Of a DNA stretch of 64,000 nucleotides, positions 7,823 through 16,222 are shown piece by piece. The DNA is from Candidatus Geocrenenecus huangii (GTDB lineage: Archaea > Thermoproteota > Nitrososphaeria_A > Caldarchaeales > Wolframiiraptoraceae), in NCBI GenBank assembly GCA_023268155.1, contig JALNKM010000001.1:310001-374000 (forward strand), in the 5' to 3' direction. Both the position numbers and the translations under genes were made by a program. Position 1 is the stretch's first letter. Every line of letters begins with the position of its first letter. The notes beneath the pieces were generated by a model. It worked only from the letters and a program-made list of their open reading frames with translations. It did no database searches and had not been told where the DNA came from.

Positions 7823-8112
7823 AATCGAGAATATAACTTAGAAGGCGTCGTTTAGGGTAACAAGATAGAGAAAGCCGATACGTGAAGAGACATACACTAG
7901 ATAACGTTCGCAAATCTACACCTTAAATCGATGATGCAAAAAAGCTTCTTAAAGAAAATTCCAGAGAAAACAAACAGGGAAATTATCCCGAGAATATGAA
8001 GAGGCTTGAAAGATAGAGCACCCGTATATTGGACAAAGAATCCCACTAGATAAAAATTAAATACACCAACGAATAATTCTTATAGACTGGGAAGATAAAA
8101 TAGCTTCATGAT
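7823..8112. other. Intergenic region upstream of tRNA-Asn
   Basis: No convincing gene. On the minus strand a frame of about 48 codons with a GTG start is very hydrophobic, but AT-rich non-coding strands often give such frames. A TATA-like AATTCTTATAGA lies about 30 bases before the tRNA and probably drives it. Confidence 0.5.
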
Positions 8113-8186
8113 GCCGCCGTAGCTCAGTCTGGTAGAGCAGCGGGCTGTTAACCCGTTGGTCGGTGGTTCAAATCCACCCGGCGGCG
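8113..8186 (+). tRNA. tRNA-Asn (GTT)
   Basis: 74 bases, no intron. Acceptor stem GCCGCCG pairs with CGGCGGC, with discriminator G at 8186. The D arm has AGCTCAGTCTGGTAGAGC, the anticodon arm CGGGC-TGTTAAC-CCG shows anticodon GTT (Asn), and the T arm GGTGGTTCAAATCCACC is canonical. CCA is not encoded. The stems are almost entirely G-C. Confidence 0.97.
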
Positions 8187-8616
8187 TATAATTACATCCA
8201 TTATGGTGAGTCTAAGCAGGTTGAAGAAAAAGAGGGATCATGGTGGGTCATTTCTTTAATAGCCGCTGCTTCTCGAGATAGTTTTCGAGTCGTCTTCACT
8301 TTCGTTGTATGGTGAAGTCGACGAGTTGATAGAATCTTGATGCATCCAACATTCTAGTATGGATACTGTATCCATATACTTTTCATTGGAGAGTCTTCAT
8401 ATATTCCTATTTAGGTCAAAGGTCTCTTCCATCCCGGATCAAGCTTTAAAGTTTACCTCCATCTGCTTTTATAATGATTGTCTAGTAAGCCGTAATCATG
8501 GTCTTCTCAGTATCGTATGAATGTTCTGGGCATCAAAGTTTTCGGAGATGATTTCCCCTATAAATAATTTGGCGGAACGTCGAATATATTTTTATGAATA
8601 TGTTTACCTTTCTGTG
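8187..8616. other. Intergenic region between tRNA-Asn and the SMC operon
   Basis: About 430 bases with no open frame that looks coding on either strand and no further tRNA. It is the 3' flank of the leftward SMC operon as well as of the tRNA. Short direct echoes (for example CTAGTATGGATACTGTATCCATATAC with an internal GGATAC/GTATCC palindrome near 8357-8372) could be a hairpin, but nothing identifies a named RNA. Confidence 0.4.
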
Positions 8617-9210
8617 TTATTCAGCTTTATCTTCTTTAATATCTTTTTCAGCTTTGTCTTCATGGGGTGGCTGGGCTTCTAGTATTGCTTTTAAGAGTTC
8701 CTTCTGGTCAAGTTCTACTCTCGCTCTCCAGCCTACTGTTAATATTTCATCTTCAGTTTTATTGATGTATCCTCTTCTTACAGCTCTCTCAATATATGTT
8801 TCAGCTTTCCATTTTGGGAATTTTGTTTCTAGAACATCCAGTACATCTCTTAACGATGCCTTCCCACCTCTACTATAGATTATGGATAAAGCGACTGCTA
8901 GAGCCGCTACTTCATCTATCCTATAATCGGAAGTCACTAGATCCGACATAGTTAGAGGATGCGTAAGAGTTACGTAGAATCTTGCTCTGTCAAGGTCTTG
9001 GCTTGACTCATCTTCAAAAACCGTTTTTATCTGTAATCCGAGTTCATTCAATTTATGGTTTAGTAGCTCTAAAACCTTCATATAGTTCTTGCCGAGCCTA
9101 TTCTTCAGTTCCCATCCTCTTACACCAGGGCTTCTATGACTCTTGAAGAAGAGCATCGTCGCAGCTATCATGAGTTTTCTAGATATTCTTTCTTCACTGT
9201 TCATCTCCAT
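8617..9210 (-). CDS. MAGE/Nse3-like winged-helix (KITE) subunit of an SMC complex
   Basis: 197 residues. The layout follows two tandem winged helices: residues ~8-85 end with FYVTLTHPL (family xYVLVNxL), and ~95-175 contain AALAVALSIIYSRGGKASLRDV, where MAGE domains have LLMVVLSxIFMxGNxAxExxxW. The domain closes with VGWRARVELDQKELLKAIL at ~159-177, close to the MAGE/Nse3 ending WGPRAxxExSKxKVLEFL. An acidic tail follows. KITE proteins bind the kleisin of bacterial and SMC5/6 complexes. It is the last gene of the operon and overlaps the kleisin-like gene by 10 bases. ScpB-like identity is the alternative; the MAGE resemblance is my own reading. Confidence 0.6.
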   Translation of the reverse strand: MEMNSEERISRKLMIAATMLFFKSHRSPGVRGWELKNRLGKNYMKVLELLNHKLNELGLQIKTVFEDESSQDLDRARFYVTLTHPLTMSDLVTSDYRIDEVAALAVALSIIYSRGGKASLRDVLDVLETKFPKWKAETYIERAVRRGYINKTEDEILTVGWRARVELDQKELLKAILEAQPPHEDKAEKDIKEDKAE

Positions 9211-9968
9211 CTACCCATTAAGCTTATAACAAGAGATGCAGCATTCTTTCTCGAAACCTTTCTAGTATTAGGTACGAGCTTCAATTCATCCCCTAAAGGA
9301 TTCTTCTTAACTTCTACGTATCCCTCCGAGATTAAGAAACTTAGAACATAGGCTCTATGATATGTTTCTTCCAGGCTAGGACGTAAGACGAAATCCCAAT
9401 AATCTACATCATTTTTTCCTCTGGCTTTCTCAACTAGCTCATCATATAGTACCTTCATCTTCTCCTCTACTTCTTCTCTCTCTTTCTCTAAGTATATCTG
9501 GGCGAGCTCAGCTTCCTTCTCTGTAAGCTTCCAACCATATCTTCTTTCATCTCTTCTAGGTGGGAGGTTTAGGAAATGTTCGTAACCATGATGTAGTCTC
9601 TGAGACGTGAGCTGGTCGATAGATATTATTGGTCTCCAAGCTTTAAGGAATGCTTGAACAATGGACTTCTTATCAAGTACGGTTACCCTAGAAGAGATAA
9701 GCTGAGAATCTATGAATAGGGATCTAGCTTTTTCCGTTAGCCATTTATGTTGTAGAGCTATTATAGTCGCAATTCTGTAGATTGTTTCAACATCTAGTAG
9801 ATAGTAGTCTAAATCAGGGTTTTCTTCAAGCATTTTACGAAGCTTAACCAATAGCTCTTTAACATCTAGACTGAAGGGGTCTAGACCTCTCTTCTCAATA
9901 TTCTCACATATGGAGATTATCCTCTCAATCTCTTCCCTACTATACTTTTTAACTAACTTGTTACTCAC
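9201..9968 (-). CDS. Kleisin-like (ScpA/Nse4-type) subunit of an SMC complex
   Basis: 255 residues. The N-terminal segment DPFSLDVKELLVKLRKMLEE, then VETIYRIATIIALQHKWLTEKARSLF, resembles the ScpA kleisin pattern (DPWxIDIxxLxxxF, then a helix of the form LxxAAxLLxxKSxxLL). A helical, charged middle (ELAQIYLEKEREEVEEKM) would be the linker. The C-terminus, LEETYHRAYVLSFLISEGYVEVKKN, looks like the winged helix that binds the SMC head. The gene overlaps both neighbours (8 and 10 bases), so it is co-translated with the SMC ATPase and the KITE gene. The function is inferred from partners as much as from sequence. Confidence 0.6.
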   Translation of the reverse strand: MSNKLVKKYSREEIERIISICENIEKRGLDPFSLDVKELLVKLRKMLEENPDLDYYLLDVETIYRIATIIALQHKWLTEKARSLFIDSQLISSRVTVLDKKSIVQAFLKAWRPIISIDQLTSQRLHHGYEHFLNLPPRRDERRYGWKLTEKEAELAQIYLEKEREEVEEKMKVLYDELVEKARGKNDVDYWDFVLRPSLEETYHRAYVLSFLISEGYVEVKKNPLGDELKLVPNTRKVSRKNAASLVISLMGRWR

Positions 9969-11703
9969 TTACTCTCCCCACCACGGAGCGGCCACTGATA
10001 TTCTGCACGAGGAGAATGTTCACGTTATCACCTACGGGGAGCTTACCAGGAGTTATGATGAAATATTGTGAGTCAGGAGAGTTTTTAGCGGAGGCTATCA
10101 TTAGCTTAACCATTCTCTCTCTATTCAATGGATCCAGGTGGACGTCGAATTCATCGACAGCTCTGAACGGAGACTTAACATAGTTCTGGAGAGCTAGGAG
10201 GAACGCTAGTGTAGCCACTATTCTTTCTCCACCGCTGTGAGTATGAGCATCGAGTAACGTAGGCTCGGCTCCTCTGAACCCTACGTAGAGTTCTATGCTC
10301 GCTTTTTCGGGGTCCTCTAAGCCTCTCAGGACAACTTTCCCCACACCATCAGCGTAGGAGAGTATAGAGTTGTATCGAGGCTCAACATCTTCGATTAGCT
10401 TTCTCAGAAAGTTTCTCCAATTTTCTTTCCTAACCTCGACTTCTTCTAATGCTTTCTTCAAGTTTTCTTCTACTTGCTGAGCTTTAACCTCACTCTCTCT
10501 ATATTTTGCGTCTGCTACAAGATACATGTCTTCAGCTTCTTCGGAAACCTCTCCTAGGGAGGCAATCTTCAGAGTAACGGTCTTGATGTCTTCAACTATC
10601 TCTAAGGACTTCCTTACATATCTAGGTCTATCTCCTAGGCTCACAGCCTTCGCGGTCTTCTCATTCCTCAAGAATTCAAGTTTGCTGATCTCGGAGGTAA
10701 GCTTCTTAACCGTGTTTTCACTTAGTTCAAGCTTGTATTTCGTAACCGCGGACTGAGCATACTCATCAATCATCAAGTTAAGTCTCTCCTCGAACTCTTC
10801 CACCGAATTCTTATTCATGAACAATTCTATCACTTCTTTCTTCAATTTCTCGGCTTCTTCCGTACGGTACGCAAGTTCTCCCCTAAGCTTCACTTGTTCA
10901 AGTTTAAGCGCTTCAACCTTTTCTTGTAATCTCTTGATGTCTTCTTCTACTTCCTGGACTTCAGACCATGCCAGTTCAGTTTCTAGCTTCTTCTTCTGCT
11001 CCTCCATCATCTTCTTCTTGACAAGCTTCTCATATTCCTCTCTCCAATATTCTACTGCTGCTCTAGCTTCTTCTAGAGCTCTCTTAAGAGTTTGAGCCTC
11101 AGATTGCACGTTCCTAAGTTTTTCTTCCGCCTCGATTATTCTTCTCCTGAAATGTGATGCTCCTACAGCGTCTTCAACCATCTTCAACTTCTCGATATTG
11201 CTCTTAGCAGCGAACTGCTCGATCATGTTTTGATGCATTATTATCAGCATGTTGTTCGGGTTTATTCCAAGCTGATGGAGGAGGTGGTCGACTTCCGCCT
11301 TCGTCTTAAATCTATTATTAACATAATGCCAGTAGTCCCCGTTCTTCTTTATGTATCTAGTTATCACAAGCTGGTCTGAAGTTATCCAGGGTATAGGTTT
11401 CCAGCCATCTACTTCATTGTTATCGAAGACCACGGATACTCTTGCCGCCTCTTCTCCTCTCCTAATAAGGTCGCTGAGCTTCTGGCTTCTCTCCGTATAT
11501 GTTTGTCCTAGAGCTACTGCTATGCCTAAAAGTATACTAGATTTTCCTGCACCGTTCGGTCCCGTGACGATGTTTATTCCAGGCTTAAGAGGTATCCTAG
11601 AATATTCATGGCTCATGAAATTCTCTAATATCACTTCACGGATATACGTCCTTCTAGCTGTTACTTCTCCTAAAGCTTCAACAGTACTCTTCGTCTGCTT
11701 CAT
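9961..11703 (-). CDS. Short SMC-family ATPase with SMC5/6-type head and no visible hinge
   Basis: 580 residues against ~1000-1200 for ordinary SMCs. Residues 24-60 read ILENFMSHEYSRIPLKPG, then Walker A GPNGAGKSS (48-56) and ALGQT, as in SMC5/6. IIMHQNMIEQFAAKSNIEKL is the Q-rich segment after it. The C-terminal head has signature SGGER (490-494), SPFRAVDEFDVHLDPLNR (Walker B plus the SMC6-type DEFDVxMDxxNR) and YFIITPGKL (SMC6 xFIxLTPQ). The ATPase halves are joined by only ~280 residues of charged coil. The usual LGxVxxxAxxxY element before the C-head is kept (near ~396-410), but no globular hinge with Gly pairs is visible. An AGGT precedes ATG 11703. First gene of the operon. Confidence 0.85.
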   Translation of the reverse strand: MKQTKSTVEALGEVTARRTYIREVILENFMSHEYSRIPLKPGINIVTGPNGAGKSSILLGIAVALGQTYTERSQKLSDLIRRGEEAARVSVVFDNNEVDGWKPIPWITSDQLVITRYIKKNGDYWHYVNNRFKTKAEVDHLLHQLGINPNNMLIIMHQNMIEQFAAKSNIEKLKMVEDAVGASHFRRRIIEAEEKLRNVQSEAQTLKRALEEARAAVEYWREEYEKLVKKKMMEEQKKKLETELAWSEVQEVEEDIKRLQEKVEALKLEQVKLRGELAYRTEEAEKLKKEVIELFMNKNSVEEFEERLNLMIDEYAQSAVTKYKLELSENTVKKLTSEISKLEFLRNEKTAKAVSLGDRPRYVRKSLEIVEDIKTVTLKIASLGEVSEEAEDMYLVADAKYRESEVKAQQVEENLKKALEEVEVRKENWRNFLRKLIEDVEPRYNSILSYADGVGKVVLRGLEDPEKASIELYVGFRGAEPTLLDAHTHSGGERIVATLAFLLALQNYVKSPFRAVDEFDVHLDPLNRERMVKLMIASAKNSPDSQYFIITPGKLPVGDNVNILLVQNISGRSVVGRVSE

Positions 11704-11940
11704 TCTAAACCTACTTCAGAAAACCAGTTATTAAGCATCCATATAAACAACTCTAAAAGTAAGACTTTAAAATTAATATGCGCTTCCAGCTTCTTATGAA
11801 AACATATTCAGAGATTGATTTCTTCATACTTGGATACTCTTCTCGAATCTACTTTGTCTTCAGAGCACAATATATAAGCATGTTGGAAGGTAAAATAGAA
11901 GCCTTGGCCATCTCTATATTAGGTGGAAGTGGAAGAATAG

Positions 11941-12414
11941 ATGGTTAAAATAGAGTGTAAAACAACTCTTGAACGTTTTAGACAGTTCATCATTCTGAAT
12001 ACTTGTAAGTCATTTATCCCCACAGAGTATCTCAAGGATCCGGGTATTTTCCCGGAAAGAGATATTTCTCAGGGATTGATATATGTTGAGGCTGTTTCGA
12101 AAACTGATTTAGAGAGGATTCGTGATATACGATTTGTTAAAGCCATCGAGGTTCTCGGAGTAATCTACAAGTCTAAAAGTGGAAATACTGACTTGAAGTG
12201 GAGGCAGATTAAAGGGGTTGTCGGGAAAGTAGTTGGTGAAGCATCTCCGAACTCTATTGTGAATCTGATAGAATCGGGTGTGCTACCTAGAAGCTCTATA
12301 AAGAAGATGCTCGAAAAGTTTACCTTAATATCCGTAGAAAAAAAGAACGAAGATAAAAATAATCTCGACGATGAATCTTTTAGTCAATCTCCTCCTGAAG
12401 GATTAGATTACTGA
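11941..12414 (+). CDS. Hypothetical protein with a possible NusG N-terminal (NGN)-like domain
   Basis: 157 residues. The region GLIYVEAVSKTDLERIRDIRFVKAIEVLG (residues ~45-73) resembles the NGN fold of Spt5/NusG, where GYIFVEAxxxxxVxxAIxxIxxVKG is usual. A basic stretch GKVVGEASPNSIVNLIESG follows, then an acidic, low-complexity tail (~130-157) that is probably disordered. No KOW domain is seen. A GGTGGAAG purine run lies before the ATG. It converges with the archaemetzincin gene, overlapping by 7 bases. Could be an unrelated conserved protein. Confidence 0.5.
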   Translation: MVKIECKTTLERFRQFIILNTCKSFIPTEYLKDPGIFPERDISQGLIYVEAVSKTDLERIRDIRFVKAIEVLGVIYKSKSGNTDLKWRQIKGVVGKVVGEASPNSIVNLIESGVLPRSSIKKMLEKFTLISVEKKNEDKNNLDDESFSQSPPEGLDY

Positions 12415-12932
12415 GCTCGGAGTTTCCCAAGCTTAGACTTACACTTCTGGCATAGCGTCCAAGACTTGTAATCTGTATCACCTATCCAGTTACTAAAGGC
12501 CATCACGCATCTTCTATCATTGCAGTGGGTTAACCCATTTAAATGCCCGACTTCATGTACCGCCTCCTTAACCAATCTCTCGATAAAGATTTGTCGGTCT
12601 GGTGACTGCCCATAAAATTCCTGTCTTAATCTATGTGTAGAAACTACAGCGACACCCTGCCATGCTAGTCCAAAGATATAGTTGAGTCCTGAAGCATATA
12701 TGTCTCCTTCAACTATAAGTAATAGGTATTCATTCATTCTACGTTTCTCGCCATATATCTCAACGAGCTTCCATGCATCATACTGTTTTCTCTTGTTATT
12801 GAAGCTGTTGTGGTCCAAGATTTTTCCAATATACTCTACAACAACTTCGAAGTTATACGTTTCCACTAATAATTTAGCAACCGTCTCTAAAGCCTCCTGA
12901 TTATCTAACTCGGAAAATATCTTAATCTTCAA
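12408..12932 (-). CDS. amzA: Archaemetzincin zinc metalloprotease
   Basis: 174 residues, the usual archaemetzincin size. The motif begins at residue ~126: HEVGHLNGLTHC, four residues, then CVM, and later CQKC. This is the family signature of a catalytic zinc bound by three His and a second structural zinc held by four Cys. The upstream part YLLLIVEGDIYASGLNYIFGLA (family xxLxxTDxDLxxPGLNFVFGxA) also fits. The substrate is unknown in archaea. The protein has no signal peptide and is probably cytoplasmic. Confidence 0.93.
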   Translation of the reverse strand: MKIKIFSELDNQEALETVAKLLVETYNFEVVVEYIGKILDHNSFNNKRKQYDAWKLVEIYGEKRRMNEYLLLIVEGDIYASGLNYIFGLAWQGVAVVSTHRLRQEFYGQSPDRQIFIERLVKEAVHEVGHLNGLTHCNDRRCVMAFSNWIGDTDYKSWTLCQKCKSKLGKLRAQ

Positions 12933-13044
12933 AAGACCCTTAGAATATTTATCTAAAAACCAAATATAAACTATGCTGTATTACTCAATCAGCAATTATA
13001 CCTCTCCATAAAAAGGAGAGTGTTTGATCGTGAGAACAAGTTAA

Positions 13045-13056
13045 CTTTTAAATAGG
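13045..13056 (+). promoter_or_regulatory. TATA box for the isocitrate/isopropylmalate-type dehydrogenase gene
   Basis: CTTTTAAATAGG, about 35 bases before ATG 13087, fits an archaeal TATA/BRE element with transcription starting ~25 bases later. The short leader includes GAGGT directly before the ATG. Confidence 0.55.
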
Positions 13057-13086
13057 TGCGTCCTTGTTTTTTGTGAGTGTTGAGGT

Positions 13087-14118
13087 ATGGGTAAGAAGGC
13101 AGCTATTATTAAAGGAGATGGTGTAGGTCCTGAGTTGACTGCATGTGCTTTGAAGGTTTTAGAAGCTGTAAACCCTGATGTAGAAATCCTGCCTGTCGAG
13201 GCAGGATATGAATGGTGGCTTCAACATGGAGGATCATCTTTCATACCACCTGAAACATGGAAGATCCTCGAAGAAGTAAATGCTGTTCTTAAAGCTCCTT
13301 GTACTACTCCACCTGACCCAGGCGCTCCCAGAAGCGTCGCCGTAACTATCAGGCAGAGGTTCGATCTATATGCAAACATTCGCCCCATCAAAACTTACAA
13401 AGGTCTTCCAAGCATGTATGGAGACTTAGACTTCATATGTGTTAGAGAAACTACAGAAGGATTGTATAGTGGGATAGAGCATAGGCTTGCACCTGATGTC
13501 GCCATAGCTGTTAGAAAGATTACTAGGAGGCAGTCGGAGAGAGTTGCTAGGAAGGCTTTCTCGATGGCTAAGGAGAGAGAGTGGAATAAAGTGATCGTTG
13601 TAACAAAGAGGAATATCATGAGGGAGTGTGATGGAATATTTATCGAATCTGTAGATAGGGTTTCAAAAGAGTTTCCAGGAATAACCTACGAAGAATACTT
13701 CATAGATAATATGGCTCAACAGCTAGTTAAGAACCCTGATAGATTCAACCATAACGTAATACTTGGGACAAACCTCTTCATGGACATAATAAGTGAAGAA
13801 GCTTCAGGTCTAGTCGCAAGTATAGGAATGATATACTCTGGAAACTTCGGAGACAATTATGCGATGTTTGAGCCTGCGCATGGAAGTGCTCCAAAATACA
13901 AAGGTCAAGACAAGGTAAACCCAACAGCAATGATCCTCTCCGCAGCTTGGATGCTTGAATATCTCGGAGAAAAAGAAGAAGCCAACTCAATATTCAGAGC
14001 GGTTGAAGAAGTGATAGCCGAAGGTAAAGTATTGACGTACGACCTTAGGGGTAACGCTAAATCATCGGAGATGGCGGCTGCGATAGCTCAGAAAGCAGCA
14101 CAACTACTTAAACGATAG
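13087..14118 (+). CDS. Isocitrate/isopropylmalate dehydrogenase family enzyme (NAD(P)-dependent)
   Basis: 343 residues, complete. Beta-hydroxyacid oxidative decarboxylase: GDGVGPELTACALKVL at the N-terminus, the substrate Arg cluster RQRFDLYANIRPIK, FICVRETTEGLYSGIEH (catalytic Tyr), KRNIMRECDGIF with the catalytic Lys-like segment, metal-binding acidic loop FIDNMAQQLVKNPDRFN, and NFGDNYAMFEPAHGSAPKYKGQDKVNPTA for nucleotide and substrate closure. The short NAD-type form could act on isocitrate, isopropylmalate or homoisocitrate; residues seen do not settle which. The stop overlaps the convergent Nob1 gene by 15 bases. Confidence 0.88.
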   Translation: MGKKAAIIKGDGVGPELTACALKVLEAVNPDVEILPVEAGYEWWLQHGGSSFIPPETWKILEEVNAVLKAPCTTPPDPGAPRSVAVTIRQRFDLYANIRPIKTYKGLPSMYGDLDFICVRETTEGLYSGIEHRLAPDVAIAVRKITRRQSERVARKAFSMAKEREWNKVIVVTKRNIMRECDGIFIESVDRVSKEFPGITYEEYFIDNMAQQLVKNPDRFNHNVILGTNLFMDIISEEASGLVASIGMIYSGNFGDNYAMFEPAHGSAPKYKGQDKVNPTAMILSAAWMLEYLGEKEEANSIFRAVEEVIAEGKVLTYDLRGNAKSSEMAAAIAQKAAQLLKR

Positions 14119-14631
14119 GCTACCAGGACGTCTCTTCAATCTACTCCCACATACGGGGCATTTACCACCCTTGAATACTCCTCCGGCATACTTGCAGTTA
14201 GGACAGTAGGATACCCATCTAATTTTCCCAGATACCCCTCTATGTATTATCTTCTCTATATTTATGTTGAAGATTAAGGAGAGGTTTTGAACAGAGTAAT
14301 CTGCTGAGACTACTATTGGCTGATATCCTTTATCTTTGAATTCTAGAGCTATCGCTAAGAGTTTTATGTCTGCTTCCGATAACCCTATCTCTCCTACTTC
14401 TTTGATCTTCTTTTCCACGATCTTGACATATTTTTCTTTCGGTTCAACTATCTTAGCTCTAGCCTCCTCTTTGATCAGTGTAGCTCTATAAGGTGCAGCT
14501 CCACCAAACCTGACCTCCTCGATTACCTCCCTACATGTTACTTGATGCCCTTCTGTCAACGTAAAACCGAATAAGATAGCTGAAGCGTCAAGAATGTAGA
14601 CTTTCTGTTCTTTAACTATAGAATTCCCCAC
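14104..14631 (-). CDS. nob1: Ribosome biogenesis endonuclease Nob1 (PIN domain + zinc ribbon)
   Basis: 175 residues. Nob1 matures the 3' end of 16S rRNA. The N-terminal PIN domain shows ILDASAILFG (first catalytic Asp), LSEADIKLLAIALE (second acidic site) and PIVVSADYSVQNLS (third). A zinc ribbon, CPNCKYAG then CPVCGSRLKRR, closes the protein, as in archaeal Nob1. Complete and of normal length. It lies 98 bases downstream of the NAD kinase gene's far side on the same strand and may be transcribed with it. Confidence 0.93.
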   Translation of the reverse strand: MGNSIVKEQKVYILDASAILFGFTLTEGHQVTCREVIEEVRFGGAAPYRATLIKEEARAKIVEPKEKYVKIVEKKIKEVGEIGLSEADIKLLAIALEFKDKGYQPIVVSADYSVQNLSLIFNINIEKIIHRGVSGKIRWVSYCPNCKYAGGVFKGGKCPVCGSRLKRRPGSLSFK

Positions 14632-14729
14632 CTATTCCACACTCTGCTATATCTTCTCACTGCTTATAGAATAATCGTTCTTGTTTATGTATTTATCTTT
14701 CAGTGGAGAGAGAAATTTCTATCAAGCTA

Positions 14730-15536
14730 CTACTTGAATCTTTTCTGAATTCTTCTTGCAAAGCTTATGTATCCTTCAAAATTTATAAATAAGACATGAT
14801 CCTCAGACTTCTCAACTTCTAGTTTAATATTTCCGCCGAAGACGGATTGTATGTGGCCATCAATCAATACTTGGAGGTTGAATCTCGACTGGGCCATGAC
14901 TATGAATTTCTCATCAATAGCTAGTACGACTGGCCTAGTATTTGTCAGTGGGCAGACAGGGACTATTACTGCGGATTCTAACGTATTATCTACTGCTGGC
15001 CCTCCTGCTGAGAAAGCATAGGCCGTTGACCCTATTGGAGTAGAGATTATTAGAGCATCACATATCCCTGAATAAAATACCGTGCCCTTCTTCATTATCG
15101 TAAACTCCATTATCTTGCCTGGAACGGCTGGAGAAATATATGCTTCATTGAGTGCGTTTCCTATTTTCCTACCCTCTGCTTTAAATGAAAGCATTAGAGT
15201 CTTCTCCACAAGATATCTTCCTTCGAGGATTTTTTCAACAGCTTCTATAGAATTTTCAGGCTCGACATTCATCAGGTATCCTCCTCTACCATAGTTTATA
15301 GTTAAGATAGGAATGCTTGACCTAGGTAGACGACTAATACTCTTTAACAATGTTCCATCTCCACCCAGTACAATTAATGCTTCTATGTCTGCTGGAATAC
15401 CGTTTTCCATAACTTCATCGATTTGGATCGAATCAACTATGAAGCCTCTACTCTTAATAAATTCTTCAATTTCTTTGACTTTTTCTATTACCGTGGGCTT
15501 CTTCCCTGAATAGATTATAAAATAGCGTGAAGCCAT
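14730..15536 (-). CDS. nadK: NAD kinase (inorganic polyphosphate/ATP-NAD kinase)
   Basis: 268 residues from ATG 15536, which has GGAG at the right distance; a TTG at 15551 is an in-frame alternative. It phosphorylates NAD to NADP. LIVLGGDGTLLKSI is the conserved GGDGT nucleotide motif, GYLMNVEPENS the LGFL-like segment, LNEAYIS the NE/D motif, and STPIGSTAYAFSAGGPAV the substrate loop. It ends in a basic tail. Standard single-domain archaeal form. Confidence 0.93.
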   Translation of the reverse strand: MASRYFIIYSGKKPTVIEKVKEIEEFIKSRGFIVDSIQIDEVMENGIPADIEALIVLGGDGTLLKSISRLPRSSIPILTINYGRGGYLMNVEPENSIEAVEKILEGRYLVEKTLMLSFKAEGRKIGNALNEAYISPAVPGKIMEFTIMKKGTVFYSGICDALIISTPIGSTAYAFSAGGPAVDNTLESAVIVPVCPLTNTRPVVLAIDEKFIVMAQSRFNLQVLIDGHIQSVFGGNIKLEVEKSEDHVLFINFEGYISFARRIQKRFK

Positions 15537-15551
15537 TGCTTCTCCAGACAA

Positions 15552-16222
15552 GTAAGCTACATATTATCTATAATATCTTTTTCTTTTCACTTCGGGGAGT
15601 GCCCGGATTCACTTTGAATGGAAGCATTAAAAACCTTATGATGCTTACAAATTCAATATTGAACGATGTTAGATTAAAACTAAAAATAGAAGTTAGGGTA
15701 GTGGACCTACTCTAAGAGCTGTCTAAGCAGCCCCGTAGCTCTAATACGTAGCAGACTATGATGGTAGGTCTTGAATTTCTAGCAGAGCTTTACTCTGAAG
15801 CATCCATAGAACTCCTACAAGAAGAATAAAGTAGATACGTAATAGATGGTATAAGATTAGAAAGTAGGCCATGAAACACTATGGTATTTATATGGTAGAT
15901 CATCCTCCTGAGAATATATTGGAATTACAGAAGATGATGATACATATGTAGATAATTGTTTAAAGGTTAAGCTGACAGATGAACAAGTAAAAGAAGTCTT
16001 AAAAGCAGTTCTATAATTTGAAAGTATAAGATGTCTTCATCAAGATAGATCTTAAGATCATAGAGGGGAAGTAGCCACAGCCATAGCCTTAATACATAGG
16101 CATATTCATAAACAACAGAAGAGGGACGTATTACTTGGTTGACAATATATTATCTAATAAAGTCTATTAATGGGGAGAAACATCCAGGATGTTTGGATCG
16201 ATGCCTTCCCGGTGGAGATGAG
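15552..16222. other. Gene-poor stretch with short eroded-looking frames
   Basis: About 670 bases without an intact gene. Around 15934-16016 a frame ending in DNCLKVKLTDEQVKEVLKAVL looks like the C-terminus of a small protein, and at 15758-15829 a start-to-stop frame of 23 codons reads as an amphipathic helix (GLEFLAELYSEASIELLQEE). They are in different frames with stops between. This could be the remains of a small gene, possibly toxin-antitoxin or HEPN-like, but the text is too short to assign. Low certainty. Confidence 0.3.

Noticed and set aside
8113-8186. tRNA-Asn as the attachment site of the provirus
   Set aside because: Elements that use a tRNA normally lie beyond its 3' end; here the viral genes lie on the 5' side, no integrase is seen, and I found no copy of the tRNA 3' end near the viral genes.
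8594-8878. Plus-strand frame of 94 codons, rich in Ser and Leu
   Set aside because: It is antisense to the MAGE/KITE-like gene and has the composition expected of the complement of a charged helical protein.
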